A stretch of DNA of 55,750 nucleotides from assembly GCF_035916875.1 (NCBI RefSeq), contig NZ_JAXUHN010000054.1, positions 1 through 55,750 on the forward strand, given 5' to 3'. The notes under the pieces are model-generated. The model saw only the letters and a program-made list of their open reading frames with translations. It had not been told where the DNA came from and made no database searches. This DNA is from Methylomicrobium sp035916875 (lineage in GTDB: Bacteria; Pseudomonadota; Gammaproteobacteria; Methylococcales; Methylomonadaceae). A program made the translations under genes and the position numbers. Below, piece by piece: positions 34,826-44,509 of this stretch. How positions within the stretch are numbered: position 1 is the stretch's first letter; each line of letters starts with the position of its first letter.

Positions 34826-35986
34826 ATGAATTACATCGCGCTTAAAATGTTGATTGGGGACAGGGGGAAGTATCTTGGCATCGTCATGGGGCTGACGTTC
34901 GCCTCGCTGATCATGACCCAGCAGCCTGCCATTTTCCTGGGCCTGATGTCGCGTTCCTACAGTTTTGTCTCCGATGTCGGCCTGCCCGATATCTGGGTGA
35001 TGGACCCCAAGGTGCAGTTTGTCGACGACGTCAAACCGATGCAGGACACCGAGCTTTATCGGGTGCGCGGCGTTGCCGGCGTGGCGTGGGCCGTACCTTT
35101 ATACAAGGGATTGATCAAGGCGCGCCTTTACGACGGCACGTTTCAAACCTGCAACCTGATCGGGCTTGACGACGCGACCTTGATCGGCGGCCCGCCGGCC
35201 ATCCTGAGCGGCAAGCTGGAAGACTTGCGCCGCAGCGATGGCGTCATCGTCGATATCGAGGGCGCGAAAACCAAGCTCGCCAAGGCGCCTGAATCCGCGG
35301 GCGGCAATCCCATCCCGCTGACAATCGGCGACACCCTGGAATTGAACGATCGCCGGGCCGTCGTCGTCGGCATTGCGAAAAACACACGCACCTTTCAATC
35401 TCAGCCGGTCATCTATACGACCTATAACCGCGCCCTGCTTTATGCGCCTCGGGAACGCAAGCTCTTATCTTTTGTAATCGTCAAGGCCAAACCGGGCCAA
35501 AACATCGATGAACTTGCCCTCCGCATCAACCGCACGACCGGTCTGGCCGCCTACACGCAGGAGCAATTCAAGGCGTTGACCTACAATTATTTTTTAAAGA
35601 ATACCGGCATCCCCATTAATTTCGGCATCTCGGTTACGCTGGGTTTTATCGTCGGCGCGGCGATCGCCGGTCAGACATTTTACAATTTCACGCTGGAAAA
35701 TCTCAGACAGTTCGGCGTGCTCAAAGCAATGGGCACCAGCAACGGCGTGTTGCTCAGAATGATTCTGCTGCAGGCGGTGCTGGTCGGCAGCATCGGCTAC
35801 GGAATGGGGGTCGGACTGACTGCTTTATTCGGCTATGCGATGCGCAATACGATTTTGGCTTTCAAATTTCCATGGCAATTGCTGGTGTTCAGCGGCATGG
35901 GGGTCAGCATGATCTGCGTATTCGCGGCCTTATTGAGTATCCGCAAGGTGATCATGCTGGAACCGGCGGTCGTGTTTAAAGGATGA
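34826..35986 (+). CDS. ABC transporter permease (FtsX/MacB, DevC-like)
   Basis: A 386-residue permease of the FtsX/MacB family. It has one N-terminal helix (after about residue 15), a large periplasmic domain (about 40-270), and three C-terminal helices (about 275-300, 320-345 and 355-375) with LRQFGVLKAMGTSNGVL in the coupling loop. AAAGGA precedes the start. It heads a four-gene unit with the ATPase, membrane-fusion and outer-membrane proteins. Substrates of such tripartite systems include antibiotics, glycolipids and peptides; none can be chosen here. Confidence 0.93.
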   Translation: MNYIALKMLIGDRGKYLGIVMGLTFASLIMTQQPAIFLGLMSRSYSFVSDVGLPDIWVMDPKVQFVDDVKPMQDTELYRVRGVAGVAWAVPLYKGLIKARLYDGTFQTCNLIGLDDATLIGGPPAILSGKLEDLRRSDGVIVDIEGAKTKLAKAPESAGGNPIPLTIGDTLELNDRRAVVVGIAKNTRTFQSQPVIYTTYNRALLYAPRERKLLSFVIVKAKPGQNIDELALRINRTTGLAAYTQEQFKALTYNYFLKNTGIPINFGISVTLGFIVGAAIAGQTFYNFTLENLRQFGVLKAMGTSNGVLLRMILLQAVLVGSIGYGMGVGLTALFGYAMRNTILAFKFPWQLLVFSGMGVSMICVFAALLSIRKVIMLEPAVVFKG

Positions 35987-36696
35987 GCATGATTGACAAG
36001 TCATTGGCCGTATTCTGCCAGCAGATTGTGAAAACCTACGACACCGGCTCGCAAAAAATTACTGCGCTGCAAGGCATCGATCTCGAAGTTCATCTAGGCG
36101 AATTGATGATGCTGGTTGGACCATCGGGATGCGGCAAGACGACGCTGATTTCGGTCATGGCGGGCATACTCGATCAAGACTCCGGTATTTGCAGCGTCTT
36201 CGGCGAGGATTTATTGAAATTGAAAAACCATGAAAAACTGAAATTCCGCGCCCGAAATATCGGCTTCGTGTTTCAGTCCTATAATTTGCTGCCGACCCTG
36301 AGCGCGGCAGAAAACGTCTCGATTCCCTTGATCATCAACGGCATGAAGCGTCAGCAAGCCGCCCGCAAAGCCGCCGAGGTATTGGCGCTGGTCGGTTTGG
36401 CGGATCGGACGGAGTCGTTGCCGTCCGAGCTTTCCGGGGGGCAGCAGCAGCGTGTCGCCATCGCCCGCGCCATGATTCACAGCCCCCGGTTGATCGTATG
36501 CGACGAACCGACCAGCGCGCTCGATCATGAAACCGGACAGCATGTGCTCGAGTTGCTGAAGTCTGTGGCGTTAGACAGTTCCAGAGCTTTGGTCATCGTC
36601 ACACACGACGCCCGCATTTTTGAATTCGCCGACCGTATTGCGCAGATGGACGACGGAAAAGTCATCCGGGTGCAGCAATCTCGGGTTGAACATTGA
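35983..36696 (+). CDS. ABC transporter ATP-binding protein (LolD/MacB/DevA type)
   Basis: A 237-residue cytoplasmic ATPase that powers the preceding permease. Walker A GPSGCGKTTL, Q-loop FVFQSYNLLP, signature LSGGQQQR, Walker B LIVCDEPTSALD and the switch His in VIVTHD are all intact. It overlaps the permease gene by four bases (ATGA). A second in-frame ATG lies six bases further on. Confidence 0.95.
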   Translation: MSMIDKSLAVFCQQIVKTYDTGSQKITALQGIDLEVHLGELMMLVGPSGCGKTTLISVMAGILDQDSGICSVFGEDLLKLKNHEKLKFRARNIGFVFQSYNLLPTLSAAENVSIPLIINGMKRQQAARKAAEVLALVGLADRTESLPSELSGGQQQRVAIARAMIHSPRLIVCDEPTSALDHETGQHVLELLKSVALDSSRALVIVTHDARIFEFADRIAQMDDGKVIRVQQSRVEH

Positions 36697-36729
36697 TTGA
36701 CTCAGCCTTTTTCGTTCACGGAGCTAACG

Positions 36730-37713
36730 ATGTTACCCAAATATACCATGCCCGTCCTGGCAGCAGCCGGCTTCCTTTTCGGCGTATTTCAGGTCGTGAG
36801 CAGCAACAAACCCGTGCCGATTGCCCCGGCGGCGGCCGAACCCGCCGCGTCGCCCTATCAAACATTCATTGCCGGAGCCGGCATTGTCGAGGCGAAAAGC
36901 CAGAATATCTCGATTGGATCTCCGCTGGCGGGAATAGTCAAGTCGGTTAAGGTCAAGGTGGGCGATCGGGTCAGACTCGGCGATACGCTGTTTTTCGTTG
37001 ACGACCGTGCCGCGCTCGCCGACCTTGCTGTACGCGAGGCCGATTTGGCGAAAGCCAAAGCCGCGATCGGCGAAGCGGAAGCGGGACTCCATGACGCCAA
37101 AGTCTTGCAGCATTTGGCCGATTCGGTCACAGACCTGCGTGCGATCAGCACCGAGGAACTGAAACGGCGCCGTAATGCGACGCTGATAGCCAGGAGCAAA
37201 CTCGTCAGCGCCGATGCGCAGGTGCAGCAAGCGCAAGCCGCCGTAAAAATGAGCTTGACCACGCTCGATTTGCTCAATGTCAAAGCTCCCGTGAACGGCG
37301 AAGTCCTGCAGGTCAACGTGCGGCCTGGCGAATTCGCCCAGGCGGGTCCATTGGCGACACCTTTGATGATTGTCGGCAATCTGGATGAACTGCATATCCG
37401 TGTCGATATCGATGAGAACGACGCCTGGCGCTTTCGGCCGAATAGCAAGGCGGTCGCTTACCTGCGAGGTAATCGCCGTTTCCAGACCGATTTGACGCTG
37501 GCCTGGGTGGAGCCTTTTGTCGTGCCCAAAAAATCGCTGACCGGCGACAGTACCGAACGTGTGGATACGCGAGTTTTGCAGGCGCTTTACAGTTTCGACC
37601 GAAAAAAATTGCCCGTTTTTGTCGGCCAGCAAATGGACGTCTTTATCGAGGCGCCCGGTTTCGATGAGGAGTCGGCGCCGGTTAACGCGAAACCGTCGAC
37701 CCCGCCGGCATGA
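36730..37713 (+). CDS. HlyD/DevB-type membrane-fusion protein
   Basis: A periplasmic adaptor linking the ABC complex to the outer-membrane channel. I set the start at the ATG at 36730 (MLPKYTMPVLAAAGFLFG), since GGAG lies six bases upstream; this gives 327 residues. It has an N-terminal membrane anchor, a biotinyl-lipoyl-like half (GAGIVEAKSQNISIGSPLAGIV), a coiled-coil hairpin (about 85-170, rich in Ala, Lys and Glu), then the second lipoyl half (VKAPVNGEVLQVNVRPGEFA) and a beta-barrel. It overlaps the next gene by four bases. Confidence 0.93.
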   Translation: MLPKYTMPVLAAAGFLFGVFQVVSSNKPVPIAPAAAEPAASPYQTFIAGAGIVEAKSQNISIGSPLAGIVKSVKVKVGDRVRLGDTLFFVDDRAALADLAVREADLAKAKAAIGEAEAGLHDAKVLQHLADSVTDLRAISTEELKRRRNATLIARSKLVSADAQVQQAQAAVKMSLTTLDLLNVKAPVNGEVLQVNVRPGEFAQAGPLATPLMIVGNLDELHIRVDIDENDAWRFRPNSKAVAYLRGNRRFQTDLTLAWVEPFVVPKKSLTGDSTERVDTRVLQALYSFDRKKLPVFVGQQMDVFIEAPGFDEESAPVNAKPSTPPA

Positions 37714-39140
37714 CCAGAACTTTATTTCTCATCTGTTTATCAGGCCTGGCCGCAGGCTGCACCGTCGGGCCCGACTATGTTCGACCCAAAGTGCCGACGC
37801 CTGCCAAATGGAGTGAAAGCCAAAATATACAGGCTAAAACTGATAACTATAACGCGTGGTGGAAAAATTTTGATGACCCGGTATTGAACCGCTTAATTGA
37901 TGACGCAGTATCAGCAAACCTGGATCTTAAGCAGTCCGCCGAACGCATCCGCATCGCGCGGACCCAGCGAACCGTGGCGATCGCGGCGGGGCTGCCGACC
38001 CTCTCCGCGCATAGCAACGCATCGCGGCGGTTGAACAGTATTTCCTCGCCAACCGGTTCTACGGGAATCTCCAGCAGCGGCACGTTTGGCGGCGGCGCGT
38101 TCGGCATCGGCAACAACCTGATCAATATTTTCCAGTCGGGTTTTGATGCGCAATGGGAACTCGATCTATTCGGGGGCATACGCCGAACCGTGGAAGCATC
38201 GGAAGCCAACATCGAAGCCGAAATCGCAAACCGCCGCAGCATCAAGGTCAGTTTACTCGGCGAAGTGGCCGGCGAATACATTACCCTGCGCGCGAACCAA
38301 CAACTCCTTGCCGTCGTTCGCGAAAATCTTGCCAATCAACAAGACACGCTTCATCTGACTGTGGAACGGCAACGAGCCGGTCTCACGTCTAATCTGGAAG
38401 TTGCGCAAGCCGAAACGCAGGTAGCGGCCACGGAGTCGCAGATGCCTGTCTACGAAAACGAAGTGAAGTTGGCTATTCATGCGCTCAGCGTATTGCTGGG
38501 CAGAGCGCCCGGCGAGCTGACCGCACGCTTGCAAACGGCCGCACCGATACCGGTCGCGGCAAATCCGGCCGAAGCCGACCTGCCGTCGGAATTATTACGC
38601 CGCCGGCCCGACATCCGTAGCGCCGAACGGCAACTCGCGGCCGCCAATGCAGAAATCGGCGCGGCGGTCGCCGCGCAATATCCGCGCATCAATCTCGCCG
38701 CTTTCATCGGCTTACAGAATACCGATATCACCGATTTCACGGTCCAGGGCAAATCCTGGTCGATGGCCTCAACGCTGGCTTTCCCGATTTTCAACTGGGG
38801 CAGCATTAAAGCCAATATTCAAAGTAAAAAGGCTCGCCATGAAGAATTATTGCTCGCCTATCAGGCCGCCGTATTGAACGCGTTTAAAGAAGTCGAAGAT
38901 GCGTTGGCTTCTTACGAACAGGAACGGCAGCGCCGGCAACAGCTGAGGAAAACCGAGGCTGCCGAACGGCTGACCCTGGATCTGTCTAGAGAGCGCTATC
39001 TAAAAGGCTTGACCAGTTTTCTGGACGTACTGATCGCGCAACGCACGCTTTTCGCAACGCAAAGTGATCTGGTGGAGAGCCAGGCCAAACTTTCGTCGCA
39101 AATGGTTGCTTTATATAAGGCGCTGGGAGGCGGATGGTAA
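37710..39140 (+). CDS. Outer-membrane efflux lipoprotein (NodT/OprM family)
   Basis: A 476-residue TolC-type channel. The lipobox LAAGC puts the lipidated Cys at residue 17, and GPDYVRPKVPTPAKW is the usual NodT/OprM opening. Two outer-membrane efflux protein repeats follow, with FDAQWELDLFGGIRRTVEA, LLRRRPDIRSAERQLAAANAEIG and the late coiled coil. It completes a permease-ATPase-adaptor-channel export unit. This gene type is more often paired with RND pumps, but no RND gene is present. Confidence 0.94.
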   Translation: MTRTLFLICLSGLAAGCTVGPDYVRPKVPTPAKWSESQNIQAKTDNYNAWWKNFDDPVLNRLIDDAVSANLDLKQSAERIRIARTQRTVAIAAGLPTLSAHSNASRRLNSISSPTGSTGISSSGTFGGGAFGIGNNLINIFQSGFDAQWELDLFGGIRRTVEASEANIEAEIANRRSIKVSLLGEVAGEYITLRANQQLLAVVRENLANQQDTLHLTVERQRAGLTSNLEVAQAETQVAATESQMPVYENEVKLAIHALSVLLGRAPGELTARLQTAAPIPVAANPAEADLPSELLRRRPDIRSAERQLAAANAEIGAAVAAQYPRINLAAFIGLQNTDITDFTVQGKSWSMASTLAFPIFNWGSIKANIQSKKARHEELLLAYQAAVLNAFKEVEDALASYEQERQRRQQLRKTEAAERLTLDLSRERYLKGLTSFLDVLIAQRTLFATQSDLVESQAKLSSQMVALYKALGGGW

Positions 39141-39534
39141 CTGAAAGGTCAAGGAAATCGCGCCGATGGCGCCTGAAAGGCCTGACAGCGCCTTTTCACA
39201 GGCAAGATAGTGTGCCATAGCGGAGGGTATTATCTGCCGAGACGTGACAACTTGAGCGGGACGGGGTGTTGTTCTGTTCCAAACTTTTGGAAAGTTCCGA
39301 TAAGCTTGGATTGTTCGTGCCCGAGCTCTCAAATATCCCGTTCGGCGCCAGTTGCAACTCTTTATGATGGTGTACAAACTTCGACGCAGAAAGCGAAATT
39401 TGCTACAATACACAGGTTTATAACCAATTCAACCTGATCTTTCCGCAGCACATCGCCGGCGTGTCTGGGAAGGACTGTAGGAATCAGCAAGGGCCGGTCC
39501 GCGCTAACAGCGTAGCGGCTTTGCTTAGAATAAA
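39141..39534. other. gyrA upstream region
   Basis: Almost 400 bases without a gene, holding the gyrA promoter candidate near its right end and a short palindrome around 39280-39295 (TTCCAAA facing TTTGGAA). No further structure is seen. Confidence 0.5.
39380..39409 (+). promoter_or_regulatory. Candidate gyrA promoter
   Basis: TTCGAC (39380-39385), 18 bases, then TACAAT (39404-39409), about 125 bases ahead of the gyrA start. The -10 is one base from consensus; the -35 is weaker. Confidence 0.5.
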
Positions 39535-42177
39535 ATGGCCATGTCAAACTACGCGAAAGAAATCATTCCTGTCAATCTTGAAGACGAGATGCGTCAGTCC
39601 TATCTCGATTACGCGATGAGCGTGATCGTCGGGCGCGCCTTGCCGGATGTCAGGGACGGCCTGAAGCCGGTGCATCGCCGCGTGTTGTATGCGATGAGCG
39701 AACTCGGCAACGACTGGAATAAGCCGTATAAAAAGTCCGCTCGCGTGGTCGGTGACGTGATCGGTAAATATCACCCGCACGGCGACACTGCGGTCTATGA
39801 CACGATCGTGCGGATGGCGCAGCCGTTTTCGATGCGCTACATGCTGATCGATGGGCAGGGCAATTTCGGTTCGGTCGATGGCGACTCTCCCGCCGCGATG
39901 CGTTATACCGAAGTGCGCATGGCGAAAATTTCGCATGAATTGCTCGCCGATCTGGACAAGGAAACGGTCGATTTCATTCCGAACTACGACGAGTCCGAAT
40001 CCGAGCCGAGAGTACTGCCGACCCGGATACCGACGTTGCTGATCAACGGATCGTCCGGCATCGCGGTCGGCATGGCGACCAATATCCCGCCGCATAATCT
40101 GACCGAAGTGATCGGCGCCTGTCTGGCGTTGATCGATAATCCCGAGACCACGATTCGCGAACTGATGGAGCACCTGCCGGGCCCCGATTTTCCGACCGCC
40201 GGCATCATCAACGGCGCCTCCGGCATTTACAGCGCTTACACGACCGGACGCGGCAAGATTTATCTGCGCGCGCGCTGCCATTTCGAAGACATCGGCGACA
40301 GCAGCCGGCAAGCGATCATCGCGACCGAGCTGCCGTATCAGGTCAACAAGGCGAATTTGCAGATCAAGATCGCCGAACTGGTCAAGGAAGGCAAGATCGA
40401 AGGAATTTCCGCGATCCGCGACGAGTCCGACAAGGACGGAATGCGCCTGGTGATCGAACTGCGTCGCGGCGAAATGCCCGAGGTCGTGCTGAACAATCTG
40501 TACAAGCAGACCCAGTTCCAGACCGTGTTCGGAATCAACATGGTCGCGCTGCTCGACGGGCGCCCGCACTGCCTGAATCTGAAAGAAATTCTGAGTGCGT
40601 TCATCGACCACCGCCGCGAGATCGTCACGCGCAGAACGGTCTACAACCTGCGCAAGGCGAGAGAGCGGGCGCATATCTTGGAAGGCCTCGCGGTCGCGCT
40701 GGCGAATATCGACGAGATGATCGAATTGATTAAAACCTCGGCCACCCCGGCAGAGGCGAAGGCAGGTTTGTTGGCCAGAAACTGGAATGCCGGCTTGGTT
40801 GCTTCCCTGCTCGAACGCGCCGATTCCGACCGTTCGCGGCCGGAGGATCTGCCGCCCGAGTTCGGAATTGTAGGCGGTATGTATCGCCTTTCCGAAGCGC
40901 AGGCGCAGGCGATTCTGGAATTGCGGCTGCACCGTTTAACCGGGCTCGAACAAGACAAGATCGTCGACGAATACAAGGAATTGTTGAAGTTAATCGACGA
41001 GTATCTGGAAATCCTGGGTAGCGACATCCGCCTGATGGAAGTCGTGCGGGAAGAACTGGTCGAGATTCTGAACAATTACAGCGACGAGCGGCGCACCGAA
41101 ATCATTCTGGATCGCCTGGATTTGTCCGAGGAAGACCTGATCACCGAAGAAGACATGGTAGTCACGATGTCGCACGAGGGCTATGTGAAGGCGCAGCCGC
41201 TCAGCGACTACAAGGCACAGCGGCGCGGCGGCCGCGGCAAAATGGCGACCGCAACCAAGGAAGAGGATTTTGTCGACAAATTAATCGTCGCGAACAGCCA
41301 CGATACGATTTTATGTTTCTCATCGCTCGGCAAGGTGTATTGGTTGCGGGTGTATCAATTGCCGATCGCCAGTCGTACCTCGCGCGGCAAGCCGTTCGTA
41401 AATCTGTTGCCGCTGGAGCAGGGCGAAAAGATCAATGCGATGCTGCCGGTTCAGGAATTCAGCGAAAATAAATACATTTTCATGGCGACGTCGTTGGGTA
41501 CGGTCAAGAAGACGCCGTTGAACGAATTCGAACGCCAGCGCACCGGCGGCAAGATCGCGGTCGATTTGCAGGAAGGCGACCGGTTGGTCGGCGTCGCGAT
41601 TACCGACGGCCGTCAAAATGTTTTACTGTTCAGCAGCGACGGCAAGGCGGTCTGCTTCAACGAAACCGATGTGCGGCCGATGGGCCGGAACGCGGCCGGT
41701 GTGCGCGGCATGCGTCTTGCCGAAGGGCAACAGGTCATTTCGTTGATTATCGGCACCGAAGGCACGGTCTTGAACATCACCGAAAACGGTTTCGGTAAGC
41801 GCACCCGGCTCGAGGAATTCCCTTGTCACAACCGCGGCGGCCAAGGCGTGATCGCGATTCAAACCTCGGCGCGCAACGGCGCTGTGGTCGGCGCGGTGCT
41901 GGTCAACGAACTGGATGAGATTATGCTGATCACCGACGGCGGCACCCTGGTGCGCACACGGGTGGACGGCATTTCGGTCGTCGGCCGCAATACGCAGGGT
42001 GTCACGATCATTCGTCTGGATAAAAAGGAAAAAGTGATCGGTGTCGATCGTATCGAGGGGCTGGCCGGCGAAGAGGAAGACGGCGACGGCATCGAGCCAG
42101 ATGGTAATGAACAAGACGCCGCATCGGATCGGGATGCGGATGATACAGACAGTGAATTGGAATCAGGAGAAGAGTGA
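39535..42177 (+). CDS. gyrA: DNA gyrase subunit A
   Basis: GyrA is the DNA breakage-reunion subunit of gyrase. The 880 residues are normal. The catalytic Tyr is residue 124 in AAMRYTEVRM. The quinolone-determining region reads HPHGDTAVYD, with Thr (residue 85) where E. coli has Ser83, a natural variant also found in Pseudomonas. The C-terminal wrapping domain carries the GyrA box QRRGGRG. The last ~40 residues are an acidic tail (EEEDGDGIEPD...). A second ATG two codons on is an alternative start. serC follows three bases after the stop. Confidence 0.98.
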   Translation: MAMSNYAKEIIPVNLEDEMRQSYLDYAMSVIVGRALPDVRDGLKPVHRRVLYAMSELGNDWNKPYKKSARVVGDVIGKYHPHGDTAVYDTIVRMAQPFSMRYMLIDGQGNFGSVDGDSPAAMRYTEVRMAKISHELLADLDKETVDFIPNYDESESEPRVLPTRIPTLLINGSSGIAVGMATNIPPHNLTEVIGACLALIDNPETTIRELMEHLPGPDFPTAGIINGASGIYSAYTTGRGKIYLRARCHFEDIGDSSRQAIIATELPYQVNKANLQIKIAELVKEGKIEGISAIRDESDKDGMRLVIELRRGEMPEVVLNNLYKQTQFQTVFGINMVALLDGRPHCLNLKEILSAFIDHRREIVTRRTVYNLRKARERAHILEGLAVALANIDEMIELIKTSATPAEAKAGLLARNWNAGLVASLLERADSDRSRPEDLPPEFGIVGGMYRLSEAQAQAILELRLHRLTGLEQDKIVDEYKELLKLIDEYLEILGSDIRLMEVVREELVEILNNYSDERRTEIILDRLDLSEEDLITEEDMVVTMSHEGYVKAQPLSDYKAQRRGGRGKMATATKEEDFVDKLIVANSHDTILCFSSLGKVYWLRVYQLPIASRTSRGKPFVNLLPLEQGEKINAMLPVQEFSENKYIFMATSLGTVKKTPLNEFERQRTGGKIAVDLQEGDRLVGVAITDGRQNVLLFSSDGKAVCFNETDVRPMGRNAAGVRGMRLAEGQQVISLIIGTEGTVLNITENGFGKRTRLEEFPCHNRGGQGVIAIQTSARNGAVVGAVLVNELDEIMLITDGGTLVRTRVDGISVVGRNTQGVTIIRLDKKEKVIGVDRIEGLAGEEEDGDGIEPDGNEQDAASDRDADDTDSELESGEE

Positions 42178-42179
42178 TC

Positions 42180-43259
42180 ATGTCACGAGTTTATAATTTT
42201 AGCGCCGGACCGTCGGCATTCCCCGAAGATGTGCTCACCCAAGCCCGTGATGAACTGATCGAATGGCGTGACAGCGGCATGTCGGTGATGGAAATGAGTC
42301 ATCGCGGTAAGTTTTTCTCGCTCATCGCGGAAGAGTTGGAGCAGGATCTTCGGGAGTTGATGGCGATTCCTCAGAATTACAAAGTGCTGTTCCTGCAGGG
42401 CGGTGCGACCGCGCAGTTTTCGATGATTCCACAAAACATCCTGCAAGGCAAGAGCAAGGCCTGCTATGTGAATACCGGCGCCTGGTCCGAAAAGGCGATC
42501 AAGGATGCAGGCAATTATTGCGAGGTGGTGCTCAGCGCGAATGCCGAAGCATCCAAATTCACGACGATTCCGGATGTGGCCGGCTGGGCCATCGACCAGG
42601 ATGCGGCTTATCTGCACTATACCTCGAACGAAACAATCCACGGCGTTGAATTTCAGTCAATTCCGGATAGCAAGGGGCTGACCCTGGTGTCGGACATGTC
42701 GTCGAACATTCTGTCGCGTCCGGTCGATGTCAGCAAATTCGGCATCATCTATGCCGGCACGCAAAAGAACATGGGGCCAGCGGGCGTGACGGTCGTGATC
42801 GTGCGCGACGACCTGATCGGCCATGCGCCGAAATCCGTTCCGCAGGTTTTCGATTATGCGGTTCAAGCCAAGAACGACTCGATGTTGAATACGCCGGCGA
42901 CCTACAACTGGTATCTGGTCGGCCTGGTCTTGAAATGGCTGAAGGCCCAGGGCGGCGTCGCCGCGATCGAACAGCGCAATATCGCGAAGAGCGCGCTGCT
43001 GTATGACCTGATCGAGCAGTCGTCCTTGTATAAGAACCCTGTCGATGAACCCTACCGCTCGCGCATGAACGTGCCGTTCATCCTGAAAGACGAGGCGCTC
43101 GACAAGCCTTTCCTGACTGCGGCGGAAGCGAACGGCCTCTTTGAATTGAAGGGCCATCGCTCGGTCGGCGGCATGCGCGCGAGTATCTACAACGCGATGC
43201 CGGAAGCCGGCGTGAAAGCCTTGTGCGAGTTCATGGCCGAGTTCGAAAGAACGCACTAA
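42180..43259 (+). CDS. serC: Phosphoserine aminotransferase
   Basis: SerC transfers an amino group from glutamate to 3-phosphohydroxypyruvate in serine synthesis, and also acts in pyridoxal-phosphate synthesis. I chose the ATG at 42180 (MSRVYNFSAGPSAFPEDV), nine bases after AGGAGA, over a GTG two codons earlier; this gives 359 residues. The PLP-binding Lys is in YAGTQKNMGPAG. VLFLQGGATAQFSMIP and GGMRASIYNAMPEAGV are family blocks. Ribosomes can pass directly from gyrA. Confidence 0.97.
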   Translation: MSRVYNFSAGPSAFPEDVLTQARDELIEWRDSGMSVMEMSHRGKFFSLIAEELEQDLRELMAIPQNYKVLFLQGGATAQFSMIPQNILQGKSKACYVNTGAWSEKAIKDAGNYCEVVLSANAEASKFTTIPDVAGWAIDQDAAYLHYTSNETIHGVEFQSIPDSKGLTLVSDMSSNILSRPVDVSKFGIIYAGTQKNMGPAGVTVVIVRDDLIGHAPKSVPQVFDYAVQAKNDSMLNTPATYNWYLVGLVLKWLKAQGGVAAIEQRNIAKSALLYDLIEQSSLYKNPVDEPYRSRMNVPFILKDEALDKPFLTAAEANGLFELKGHRSVGGMRASIYNAMPEAGVKALCEFMAEFERTH

Positions 43260-43283
43260 ACGCAGGTCGAAGCCGGAATCGTC

Positions 43284-44369
43284 ATGTCATCTGTCCGACC
43301 TCTTGCGGAAATCAGAGCAGAAATCGATGCGATCGATGCGGAGATTCTGCAATTGATCAATCGGCGCGCGCAATGCGCGGAAGAGGTCGCAAGGACTAAG
43401 ATCGCCGAAGGCGAACAAGGTACGTTTTACCGGCCCGACCGCGAGGCGTTAGTATTGCGGCGGATCAAGGAATTGAATCAGGGGCCGCTGTCGGACCATA
43501 CCACGATGCGCTTTTTCCGTGAATTGATGTCAGCCTGTCTCGCGCTCGAAAAACCACTTGAAGTGGCTTTTTTGGGGCCTGAAGGCACTTTTTCGCAGCA
43601 GGCGGTGTTCAAGCATTTCGGTTCCTCGGTGAACACGACACCTGTCTCGGCAATCGGCGATGTGTTCAACGCGGTCGAATTGAACAAATGTCATTTTGGC
43701 GTGGTGCCGGTTGAAAACTCGACCGAAGGCGTGATCAATCATACCCTGGACCGCTTTTTGACGTCGCCTTTGAAAATCTGCGGCGAGGTCGAAATCAGGG
43801 TCCATCAAAACCTGATGGGGCTAGCCGAGTCGCTGGCCGAGATCAGCGAGGTTTACTCGCACCAGCAATCGCTGGCGCAGTGCCGTAAATGGCTCGACAA
43901 GCATCTGCCGCATGCTAAGGTGACCGCCGTCAGCAGCAATGCGGAGGCCGCGCGACTGGCGTCGTTGAACAAGCAGACCGCCGCAATCGCAGGACTGGCG
44001 GCAGCCGAGGTTTATCAACTGCCGGTGCTTGAAAATAATATCGAAGATCAGGCCAACAATACGACCCGCTTCATCGTGATCGGCAAGCAGGATTCCGCGC
44101 CGACCGGCAAGGACAAAACCTCGCTGGTGTTTTCGACCGGCAATCAGCCGGGCGCGCTGTACCGGGCGCTGGAGTCGTTTGCTAAGTTCGGTATCGGCAT
44201 GGTTAATATTGAATCGCGGCCGTCGCGCCAAGGGCTATGGGAGTATGTCTTTTTTATTGACATCGAGGGTCACAGCGAAGATTCGAAAGTTTCCGAGGCG
44301 CTGGATCTCTTGAAGGCCAATGTAAATATGCTCAAACTGCTCGGTTCCTACCCGAAGGCGGTGCTGTGA
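43284..44369 (+). CDS. pheA: Chorismate mutase / prephenate dehydratase (P-protein)
   Basis: A bifunctional enzyme taking chorismate through prephenate to phenylpyruvate. The 361 residues comprise an AroQ chorismate mutase helix bundle (about 1-90, IRAEIDAIDAEILQLINRRA), a prephenate dehydratase domain (about 95-275, VAFLGPEGTFSQQA and the catalytic NNTTRFIVIG) and an ACT regulatory domain (about 280-361, with the phenylalanine-binding motif ESRPSRQGLWEY). The complete ACT domain implies feedback inhibition by phenylalanine. It lies 24 bases after serC. Confidence 0.97.
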   Translation: MSSVRPLAEIRAEIDAIDAEILQLINRRAQCAEEVARTKIAEGEQGTFYRPDREALVLRRIKELNQGPLSDHTTMRFFRELMSACLALEKPLEVAFLGPEGTFSQQAVFKHFGSSVNTTPVSAIGDVFNAVELNKCHFGVVPVENSTEGVINHTLDRFLTSPLKICGEVEIRVHQNLMGLAESLAEISEVYSHQQSLAQCRKWLDKHLPHAKVTAVSSNAEAARLASLNKQTAAIAGLAAAEVYQLPVLENNIEDQANNTTRFIVIGKQDSAPTGKDKTSLVFSTGNQPGALYRALESFAKFGIGMVNIESRPSRQGLWEYVFFIDIEGHSEDSKVSEALDLLKANVNMLKLLGSYPKAVL

Positions 44370-44509
44370 TTATTTGTGGGTTGGGCTGTCGGCTTTAGTG
44401 CAACCCAAACAATGAGAGCTTCGACGTGTTGGGTTATAACGGAAAGCGATTAACCTAGCCGACAAGCTAAAAACTTTTAGTTTCCGTGCTGACCAAACGA
44501 CGAGACATC

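Noticed and set aside
34826..39140. Export unit considered as a novel system
   Set aside because: Permease, ATPase, adaptor and outer-membrane channel all have intact standard motifs, so it is an ordinary tripartite ABC exporter with an unknown substrate.
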